Shown here: positions 1 through 6,295 of the stretch, one piece after another | How positions within the stretch are numbered: position 1 is the stretch's first letter | Layout: each line of letters opens with the position of its first letter | Virus record (IMG/VR): IMGVR_UViG_3300046500_000124 | Coordinates: 1 to 44,847 of that record | DNA length: 44,847 bases | Reading direction: 5' to 3' (one strand) | Origin: a virus | Notes under the pieces: model-generated | Database searches by the model: none | What the model was told of the DNA's origin: nothing | What the model saw: only the letters and a program-made list of their open reading frames with translations | Program-made: the position numbers and the translations under genes

Positions 1-225
1 GCTGACTTGGAGCGCAATCGCGCCGAGGCGTCGGGGAAGAAGCTATCGAAGCGAGAGCTAAAGGAAGTGGGTAATCGTCCATTGTCAGATTCAGGCCGCC
101 GCACGCCGACCGATGATCTCAAGGCCGCCCACAAACCGCTCGAAGTATTCCTTGCTGAAGAGGCCGAGACCAAGCCGCGAAGTGAGGCATGGAAGAAGTT
201 GGATGCACTGTTTAGTAAGCCCTAG
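1..225 (+). CDS. C-terminal part of an unidentified protein, cut by the window edge
   Basis: The frame is open from base 1 and ends at the TAG at 223-225, so the visible 74 residues are probably a C-terminus whose start lies upstream; a TTG at 7 could also start it. The product is highly charged (many Lys, Arg and Glu), likely helical, with no domain I recognise and no membrane segment. The stop sits at the foot of the inverted repeat starting at 225. Codon use resembles the neighbouring phage genes. I can offer no function. Confidence 0.5.
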   Translation, partial: ADLERNRAEASGKKLSKRELKEVGNRPLSDSGRRTPTDDLKAAHKPLEVFLAEEAETKPRSEAWKKLDALFSKP

Positions 226-313
226 CGTTCTGAGGCGTAACGATTGGCCCTCCTCCGTTGCCTGCTGCTCGCTGTGAAGCGCCAGCCCGCCAGTCGTTAC
301 GACCTCAGAGCGC
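225..313. other. Large structured element: imperfect 19-bp inverted repeat with inner GNRA hairpin
   Basis: Bases 225-243 pair with 294-313 over about 19 bp, broken by one G-U type pair and one bulged base. Inside the roughly 50-base loop, CGCT-GTGA-AGCG (270-281) forms a hairpin with a GNRA-type tetraloop. No T tract follows, so it does not look like an intrinsic terminator. It fills the gap between the first stop codon and the small gene at 323. A structured RNA or a protein-binding DNA site are both possible. Confidence 0.6.
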
Positions 314-322
314 TACTCCGGA

Positions 323-502
323 ATGACCATGAGTAAAAGCAAGCCGAACACGTACGCGCGCCTGGTTGACGCTCTGGCGTCTTACCCGCATGGCGACGTA
401 AAGCCGCCGAGCAAATGGCCACAGAAGAAAACGCACCGCTTCTCGTGCGCGGGTCGCCGGCCGAACGAGTCCGAATGGCTTAGAAGGCTGGCGCTGTCGT
501 GA
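323..502 (+). CDS. Small basic hypothetical protein (59 aa)
   Basis: ATG at 323 (a second in-frame ATG at 329) runs to TGA at 500-502. The product is rich in Lys, Arg and Pro (MTMSKSKPNTYARLVDALAS and onward) and ends in a tryptophan-bearing basic stretch. The codons look phage-like. A weak GGA lies just upstream of the second ATG, so residue 3 may be the true start. It sits between two strong inverted repeats. No family is recognised. Confidence 0.45.
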   Translation: MTMSKSKPNTYARLVDALASYPHGDVKPPSKWPQKKTHRFSCAGRRPNESEWLRRLALS

Positions 503-513
503 ACGACTCCCCC

Positions 514-564
514 GCCTCCCTCGTCAGCCGGTAGGCCCGGCAGCTTGTCACGGACGAGGGAGGC
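514..564. other. Perfect 12-bp inverted repeat with stacked inner hairpin
   Basis: GCCTCCCTCGTC at 514-525 is exactly complementary to 553-564. Within the loop, GCCGG (527-531) pairs with CCGGC (537-541). There is no T run afterwards, so an intrinsic terminator is unlikely. The 3' arm contains GAGGGAGG, which would serve as a ribosome-binding site for the candidate TTG start at 572, so the fold could hide that site. Confidence 0.6.
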
Positions 565-571
565 ACCTAAT

Positions 572-718
572 TTGTACCTCGCGGGCATCGAGAATTGGCT
601 AAATCGGCTGATCCGGTGGCCCGAGAGCATCTTCATGCATGGCGGTTGGCCTAGCAGGACGCCAAGGGATCTAGGCGGATCACCCTTGTCGCGTGAGAGC
701 CGCCATCCACGAGGGTGA
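572..718 (+). CDS. Possible small protein (48 aa, TTG start)
   Basis: A TTG at 572 preceded by GAGGGAGG opens a frame to the TGA at 716-718. The product begins with a helix-like, tryptophan-rich stretch (LYLAGIENWLNRLIRWPESI) and ends basic. The frame could also begin at TTG 545, inside the hairpin. The unusual start and lack of a family make this tentative. From here to 895 I see no other gene or RNA I can support. Confidence 0.3.
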   Translation: MYLAGIENWLNRLIRWPESIFMHGGWPSRTPRDLGGSPLSRESRHPRG

Positions 719-895
719 AAAGCCGCAATCGACCATTGATGCGCCAACCGGGGCCCAAATTCCAGGGTCGAGCGCATTGCCGCATGTGATGTGGCTCACT
801 AGATTGCGCCGCCGCTTCTTAGGCTAGGACGCGAAATAACGTCAGTGCTGTTTGCGGACTCCCTCGCCTACCCCTTCTCATCTTCTGATGAGATT

Positions 896-920
896 GCCGC
901 CTAGAGCGGCTTTTTATTTT
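896..920 (+). terminator. Intrinsic terminator
   Basis: GCCGC (896-900) and GCGGC (906-910) form a stem with a 5-base loop, followed by TTTTTATTTT. It would end transcription from the small upstream genes just before the gene starting at 930. Confidence 0.7.
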
Positions 921-929
921 GGCGGCTCG

Positions 930-1142
930 ATGGCTCGCAAACCCAAGGTTATCGAAGTCGCCGAGCGTACAGAAATCTGCCGTGAGTGCCGATTCGCGCA
1001 CTTCGGTGACGAAGTAATCACCTGTCGCCGTCATCCGCCTATACCGGTCTTCGACATCAGCGAAGGCGAGATCATTTCGACCTTTCCGATCACCGCTCCA
1101 GATGTGTGGTGCGGCGACTTCGGGCCAAAACTAAGTTCTTAA
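930..1142 (+). CDS. Small four-cysteine, probably zinc-binding, hypothetical protein (70 aa)
   Basis: ATG at 930 has GGCGG about 6 bases upstream; the stop is TAA at 1140-1142. The product holds a CxxC pair (ICRECRFAHF), a later CRRHPP and a C-terminal WCGDF, giving four cysteines plus a histidine that could coordinate one zinc ion. An earlier in-frame ATG at 852 would run through the terminator and lacks a ribosome-binding site. It lies 9 bases before the metallophosphoesterase gene, so the two may be co-transcribed. No specific function is known to me. Confidence 0.7.
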   Translation: MARKPKVIEVAERTEICRECRFAHFGDEVITCRRHPPIPVFDISEGEIISTFPITAPDVWCGDFGPKLSS

Positions 1143-1151
1143 GGGGAAACC

Positions 1152-2324
1152 GTGGCAATAGACGAAAACCTTCGCCAGTTTGCCACGCCGAGGCAACTCG
1201 AATTCCTCGAGGTCGTAGATCGGCTGGGCTCCGAGCGGAAAGCCGCTGCTGAGTTGGGCCTGAGTCACGGCACGATCGGGAATGCCATTGCGTCGCTGAA
1301 GAAGAAAGCGGCAAAGATGGGTTACGCGCCTGAGTGCCATATGACTCGCGCCGTACCCGATGGCTTCTTTCTGCGCGGCACATCGACTTACTTCAATAAA
1401 GATGGCGAGGTCGCCGGTCAATGGGTCAAGAACCAAATTGACCATGACAGGCAGCGGGAAATATTCCAGGCTGCGTGCGATGCATTTTGCGAGACGATTC
1501 CGCGCGTCCGCCCCAGACCCGCTCAGGCACACGGTAACGCCGATCTGCTGAATTGCTTTGTTATCACCGATTTCCACTTGGGCATGTTGTCCCATAAAGA
1601 AGAGACTGGCGCCGACTGGGACATCAAGATAGCCGAGAACATGATCATTCGGTGGTTCGAGCAAGCGATTGCTCAGTCGCCGGATGCAGAAACGGCAGTT
1701 TTCGCGCAACTCTCGGATTTTTTACACGCGGATTCGGTAGAAGCCCTTACCCCAGCGTCAAAACACGTTTTAGACGTCGATACTCGATTCCATAAGGTAG
1801 TTCGTACGGCAATCCGCATCCTGCGAACCGTGATTGACATGCTGCTCGCGAAGCACAAGCGGGTGCATATCGTCATGGCGGACGCAAACCACGATCCCGT
1901 CAGCCAGATATGGATGCGCGAGTGGTTCTCTGCGCTCTACGAGAATGAGCCGCGGATCACGGTAGACCGCAGCCCGTCCCCGTACAACGCGTATGAGTTC
2001 GGCAAGACGGTGCTGTTCTTCCATCATGGCCATAAGCGCAAGGTGACGAACGTATCCGAAGTCTTCGCGGCACAGTTCCGCGAGATTTTTGGTCGTACCA
2101 AATACGCATATGCCCACACTGGACACCTCCACAGCATCGACGTGAAGGAAAACAACCTGATGGTGGTCGAGCAGCACCGTACGTTGGCCGCTCCGGATGC
2201 TTACGCCGCTCGAGGTGGCTGGTTGTCGGGCCGCGATGCGAAGGTGATCACCTACCACCGCGAGTACGGCGAGGTCAGCCGCGTGACCATCAACAGCAAT
2301 ATGCTTATGCCGGTGGCCGCATGA
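1152..2324 (+). CDS. Helix-turn-helix plus metallophosphoesterase protein
   Basis: The GTG start at 1152 follows AAGGGGAAACC. Residues about 10-55 form a helix-turn-helix (RKAAAELGLSHGTIGNAIAS). The remainder carries calcineurin-type phosphoesterase motifs in order: DFHLG near 139, SDFLHAD near 188, an NHD near 245, HGH near 291 and GHLH near 323. These supply the Asp, His and Asn ligands of a two-metal site. The likely role is a phosphodiesterase or nuclease acting on a specific DNA site; proteins of this make-up occur beside terminase genes in tailed phages. The substrate cannot be read from sequence. The stop overlaps the next gene as ATGA. Confidence 0.85.
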   Translation: MAIDENLRQFATPRQLEFLEVVDRLGSERKAAAELGLSHGTIGNAIASLKKKAAKMGYAPECHMTRAVPDGFFLRGTSTYFNKDGEVAGQWVKNQIDHDRQREIFQAACDAFCETIPRVRPRPAQAHGNADLLNCFVITDFHLGMLSHKEETGADWDIKIAENMIIRWFEQAIAQSPDAETAVFAQLSDFLHADSVEALTPASKHVLDVDTRFHKVVRTAIRILRTVIDMLLAKHKRVHIVMADANHDPVSQIWMREWFSALYENEPRITVDRSPSPYNAYEFGKTVLFFHHGHKRKVTNVSEVFAAQFREIFGRTKYAYAHTGHLHSIDVKENNLMVVEQHRTLAAPDAYAARGGWLSGRDAKVITYHREYGEVSRVTINSNMLMPVAA

Positions 2325-2677
2325 CCTACCCCAGCACTCAGAACGCCAGCGCAGGCGCAATCCCCGTCTACATCGTCTCGCAGCCAACCAGCGGACCATG
2401 GCCGAATAGCCAGAGCAACGCAAACGGCGCGATTCCCGTTGTGTTCGTGTCGCAGCCCGGCGCCGGACCGTGGCCGAATGACCAATCGAAGGCGGGAGGC
2501 GCGATCCCGGTTCGTGTCGTGAGCGCACCGACAGGCAATAGGCCATTCCCGAGTGACCAGGGGCAGAACGGCGCTATACCGGTGTGGGATGCAACGACCT
2601 TGCCGGCGCATGCTGCGTCGTATCCGAATGGACAGAACAAGGCCGGTGCGGCTATTCCCGTTTGGCGAATTAATTGA
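2321..2677 (+). CDS. GAIPV tandem-repeat protein (118 aa)
   Basis: The ATG overlaps the upstream stop (ATGA at 2321-2324), suggesting translational coupling. The protein is built of about five repeats of 20-25 residues, each ending near GAIPV or AIPVW and separated by linkers such as GPWPNSQSNANG. Proline, asparagine and glycine dominate, and there is no signal peptide or membrane segment. Such short beta repeats would suit a surface or adaptor protein, but I know no assigned function. It lies directly before the terminase genes, probably in one operon with the metallophosphoesterase. Confidence 0.75.
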   Translation: MTYPSTQNASAGAIPVYIVSQPTSGPWPNSQSNANGAIPVVFVSQPGAGPWPNDQSKAGGAIPVRVVSAPTGNRPFPSDQGQNGAIPVWDATTLPAHAASYPNGQNKAGAAIPVWRIN

Positions 2678-2730
2678 GATAGAAGTCTCGGCCGCTCGCA
2701 AGTGCGGAAGACGATTCAACCTAAAAGAAT

Positions 2731-3387
2731 ATGGCGCAAGAAAAGAAACCTGCGCCGGACTGGGAGCGCATCGAAGCTGACTACCGGGCCGGCGTTCTGT
2801 CGATTCGGGAAATAGCCGCATCGCAGGGCATTACCGACACCGCGATTCGTAAGCGCGCAAAGCGGGACGAATGGGTCCGCGATCTTGCTGAGCGCATACA
2901 GGCAAAGGCTGACGCGCTGGTTCGCGCTGCACAGGTTCGCAGCGAGGTTCGCACGGGAAACTCGATTCCTGAGCGCGAACTGATCGCCAGCAATGCCGAG
3001 ACGGTTGCGACCGTAAAGCTGACGCAGCGTAGGGATATTTCCCGCGCGCGCACGCTTGCCATGTCCCTGCTGGGTGAGTTGGAGGCACAGACCGTCGATA
3101 TCACGCTCTTCGAAGAGCTGGGCGAAATCCTCCGCTCCGACGATGACAAGGGGCAGGACAAGCGAAACGACCTTTACAACAAGGTCATCTCCAGCGCTGG
3201 GCGGATTGACAGCATGAAGAAGCTGTCTGACACCCTAAAGACATTGATAGGGCTTGAGCGCGAAGCTTATGGCATCTCGGCGCCTCAAGAGGTCAACGTG
3301 AACGCTACGGTGAACAGCAAAGGCCCGCGCGAACTAACAGACGAAGAACTGGCCGCCGAGCTTGCCAAATATGGGATCGAACCATGA
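2731..3387 (+). CDS. terS: Terminase small subunit
   Basis: The 218-residue product starts with a helix-turn-helix (IREIAASQGITDTAIRKRAK, residues about 25-45), the DNA-recognition part of many small terminase subunits. A long charged helical middle, probably the oligomerisation core, follows. The C-terminus (ELTDEELAAELAKYGIEP) is of the kind that binds the large subunit. Its place directly before, and overlapping, the ATPase gene supports the call. It would select phage DNA for packaging. The ATG at 2731 has only a weak ribosome-binding site. Confidence 0.85.
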   Translation: MAQEKKPAPDWERIEADYRAGVLSIREIAASQGITDTAIRKRAKRDEWVRDLAERIQAKADALVRAAQVRSEVRTGNSIPERELIASNAETVATVKLTQRRDISRARTLAMSLLGELEAQTVDITLFEELGEILRSDDDKGQDKRNDLYNKVISSAGRIDSMKKLSDTLKTLIGLEREAYGISAPQEVNVNATVNSKGPRELTDEELAAELAKYGIEP

Positions 3388-4864
3388 AAAGCTTGCTCTT
3401 CTAAAGGAAGCAAGGCTACGCCAGTGTCGCGCCGACTTTCTGACGTACCGCAAGACCATCAACCTGACGGCTAAATGGGGCTGGTGGCAAATAGAGATTG
3501 CGAAAGAGCTTCAGCAGTTTTACGAAGACCTGATTGCAGGAAAGCGCCCGAAGCTGGTCATCCAGGCGCCCCCGCAGCATGGTAAGTCGGTTCAGATCAT
3601 CGACTTCATTTCGTGGGTAGCCGGCAAGCATCCAGAGTTCAGGACGATCTACACATCGTTTTCGGATCGACTTGGTATTCGCGCTAACCTTCGGCTGCAG
3701 CGGCTCTATGACTCGGAACTCTATGCCGAGATATTCCCCGGGACCACGATAAACCGCTCCAACGCGGTCACTCTGTCTGGGCAGTATCTCCGCAACCGGG
3801 AGATTCTAGAGTATGTCGGGAAGGAAGGATTCTTTCGAAACACGACTGTCCGCGGTTCGATCACTGGCGAGTCGCTAGACCTTGGCGTGATTGATGACCC
3901 GATCCGAGGGCGTCAGGACGCGAACAGCCCGACGATCCGCGATGCAGCCTGGGATTGGTTTACAGACGACTTCTTCACGCGATTCAGCGAAGAGGCTGGA
4001 CTGCTTGCGATCCTGACGCGCTGGCATGTGGATGATCCGATCGGGCGATTGATCGATCGCTACCCCGACGTCAAGGTGCTCAGTTACCCGGCTATCGCCG
4101 AAGTGAACGACGAGCACCGGAAGGCCGGTGATGCCCTGTTCCCTGAGCATAAATCGGTCGAGTTCCTGCGGGAGCGCGAATCGATCATGGACCGGGCGAA
4201 CTGGCTAGCCTTGTACCAGCAGCGCCCAACAGCGTCCATGGACGGCACATTATTCAGCGTCGAAAAGATGCTGGTCGACGGTCAGCCTGTCCAGATACCG
4301 AAAGGATGCGACTACGTTTTTGCTGTCATGGACTCCGCTTTCAAGGCGGGAGATAAGAACGACGGTACGGCTGTTACGTACTTCTTGCGTAATCGCCACA
4401 TCGGACATCCATTAATCATTCTGGATTGGGAAATCGTCCAGATTGAAGGCGACCTCATTGCGAACTGGTTTCCGTCGATCACTGCGAGGCTTGAGGCGTT
4501 GGCGAGGGAGTCCGGCGCGCGCATGGGTAGCGCGGGATGTTTCGTTGAGGACAAAGCCAGCGGCATCCTTCTTCTGCAGCACGCTGCACGCAATGGATGG
4601 CCTGCGCATCCGATCGACAGCAAATTGACCGCAATGGGCAAGGATGCACGCGGCGTGGCCGTCTCCGGTTATGTCTACCAGGGACAAGTCAAGATGAGCG
4701 AGCTGTCGTACAACAAGGTCCTTAAATACAAGGGTCGCACGCAAAACCATTTCATGACGCAGGTATTCGGTTATCAGCTTGGGGTTCCCAACCAGAGCGA
4801 TGACCTATTTGATACCGCAACTTACGGCATTGCAATCGCCTTGGGCGACGGCGACGGGCTCTAA
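3371..4864 (+). CDS. terL: Terminase large subunit (packaging ATPase/nuclease)
   Basis: A Walker A-type motif (QAPPQHGKS) lies at residues about 65-73 and a Walker B-like LGVIDDP near 178. The C-terminal half has acidic residues of an RNase H-like nuclease (FAVMDSAFKAGDKNDGTAV, later EDKASG and DDLFDTATYG). It cuts concatemeric DNA and drives it into the prohead through the portal. The ATG at 3371 overlaps the small-subunit gene; a TTG at 3362 is the alternative start. At 497 residues it has the usual family length. Confidence 0.95.
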   Translation: MGSNHEKLALLKEARLRQCRADFLTYRKTINLTAKWGWWQIEIAKELQQFYEDLIAGKRPKLVIQAPPQHGKSVQIIDFISWVAGKHPEFRTIYTSFSDRLGIRANLRLQRLYDSELYAEIFPGTTINRSNAVTLSGQYLRNREILEYVGKEGFFRNTTVRGSITGESLDLGVIDDPIRGRQDANSPTIRDAAWDWFTDDFFTRFSEEAGLLAILTRWHVDDPIGRLIDRYPDVKVLSYPAIAEVNDEHRKAGDALFPEHKSVEFLRERESIMDRANWLALYQQRPTASMDGTLFSVEKMLVDGQPVQIPKGCDYVFAVMDSAFKAGDKNDGTAVTYFLRNRHIGHPLIILDWEIVQIEGDLIANWFPSITARLEALARESGARMGSAGCFVEDKASGILLLQHAARNGWPAHPIDSKLTAMGKDARGVAVSGYVYQGQVKMSELSYNKVLKYKGRTQNHFMTQVFGYQLGVPNQSDDLFDTATYGIAIALGDGDGL

Positions 4865-4879
4865 CTTAAATCATCCCCC

Positions 4880-6295
4880 ATGGCAGAAATCACAATCGCA
4901 GGATCAAAGCTGTCTTCGGCTTTGGCCGATCTGCTAATGGCGGATGAAATCGTTCCGGGCGCGGAGCCGAGTTATCAGTTGTGCAAGCAGATATACGCGT
5001 ATCACCCGCTTGGCTCAAAGATTGTCGATCAGCCGATCAAGATCGCGATGAGCCAGCGGCGCAAGATAACAGTCCCCGTTGTAGATGAAGAGCGCATCAC
5101 CGAGGCATTCGAGCGCAAGTGGGACGAACTAACCATCGACGACAAGATTGCAAATACGTGGCGTCTGAGCAAGATCTACGGCGCTGCAGCAATCGTCTTC
5201 GGTGCGAAGGATGTCGATACAAAGTCGCCCATTAAACCGGAAGACCTGGCGAAGCTCGAGGCGACGCTATATTTCAATGCGCTCGACCCGCTTAATACTG
5301 CGGGTTCGCTGGTGTTGAATCAGGATCCGAATGCGCCGGACTTCCAGAAGCCGACCACGGTAACCGCTGCTGGGCAGACGTATCATCCTTCCCGCTCGCT
5401 GGTTCTGTTTAACGAGGCGCCGCTGTACATCGAATACAGCAATTCAGCATTTGGCTACACAGGCCGCTCCGCCTACCAGCGCGCCCTCTTCCCGTTGAAG
5501 TCATTCGTGCAGACGATGATTGCAGACGATATGGTCGCGCGCAAGGTGGGTGTGATCGTTGCGAAGATGAAGCCAGCCGGATCGATTGGCGATCGCGCAA
5601 TGGCAGTCCTGCAGGGCATCAAGCGAAACGTCGTCAAAGAAGCGCAAACCAACAACGTTATCAATATCACACCCGAAGAGGCGATTGAGACGCTGAACCT
5701 TCTCAACGCAGATGGTGCACTGACGACGGCCCGCAAGAACATCCTAGAGAATGTCGCCGCGGCAGTTCCGCAGCCGGCGAAAATGCTCAATTCGGAATCT
5801 TACGCCGAAGGGTTCGGCGAAGGCACTGAAGACGCGAAAGAAGTAGTTCGCTATATCAATCACGAACGCAAGACGGTCAAGCCGCTTTACAGTTTCTTCG
5901 ACGCCATCGTCATGCGACTGGCGTGGAGCGAGGAATTCTTCGAGACGGTTAAGGCTGAGGTCAAAGAATACCGCGGCATGTCGTACACCGAGGCGTTCTA
6001 TCAGTGGAAAAACGCGTTCTCCGCTGAGTGGCCGAATCTGCTTGAAGAGCCTGAATCGGAGATGGTGAAGGTCGAGAAGGTCAAGTTCGAAGCTTTGACT
6101 GCGGCACTGGAAGTGCTCAAGCCAGATTTGGACCCAGACAATAAGGCGCGGCTCATCGAGTGGTTTGCGAACAATGCGAACGAATCGAAGAAACTGTTTG
6201 TCAGCCCTCTGAATCTCGACTACGACGATTTGCGCAACTACGAGCCGCCGACACCCGACCCCGAGCCGATCGAACCGCATCCGAAAAATATTTGA
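4880..6295 (+). CDS. Portal protein, DUF1073 type
   Basis: This 471-residue protein lies between the large terminase and the minor head protein, the usual portal position. The N-terminal part (YQLCKQIYAYHPLGSKIVDQ), the WRLSKIYGAAAIVFG segment and the ALDPLN motif are typical of the DUF1073 portal family. A long helical C-terminus ends in a Pro/Glu-rich tail. It would form the dodecameric DNA channel at the capsid vertex. The stop overlaps the next start (TGATG at 6293-6297). Confidence 0.85.
   Translation: MAEITIAGSKLSSALADLLMADEIVPGAEPSYQLCKQIYAYHPLGSKIVDQPIKIAMSQRRKITVPVVDEERITEAFERKWDELTIDDKIANTWRLSKIYGAAAIVFGAKDVDTKSPIKPEDLAKLEATLYFNALDPLNTAGSLVLNQDPNAPDFQKPTTVTAAGQTYHPSRSLVLFNEAPLYIEYSNSAFGYTGRSAYQRALFPLKSFVQTMIADDMVARKVGVIVAKMKPAGSIGDRAMAVLQGIKRNVVKEAQTNNVINITPEEAIETLNLLNADGALTTARKNILENVAAAVPQPAKMLNSESYAEGFGEGTEDAKEVVRYINHERKTVKPLYSFFDAIVMRLAWSEEFFETVKAEVKEYRGMSYTEAFYQWKNAFSAEWPNLLEEPESEMVKVEKVKFEALTAALEVLKPDLDPDNKARLIEWFANNANESKKLFVSPLNLDYDDLRNYEPPTPDPEPIEPHPKNI

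Noticed and set aside
1770-2546. Reverse-strand frame opposite the metallophosphoesterase and repeat genes
   Set aside because: Arg/His-rich product without motifs; the sense strand has clear phosphoesterase motifs.
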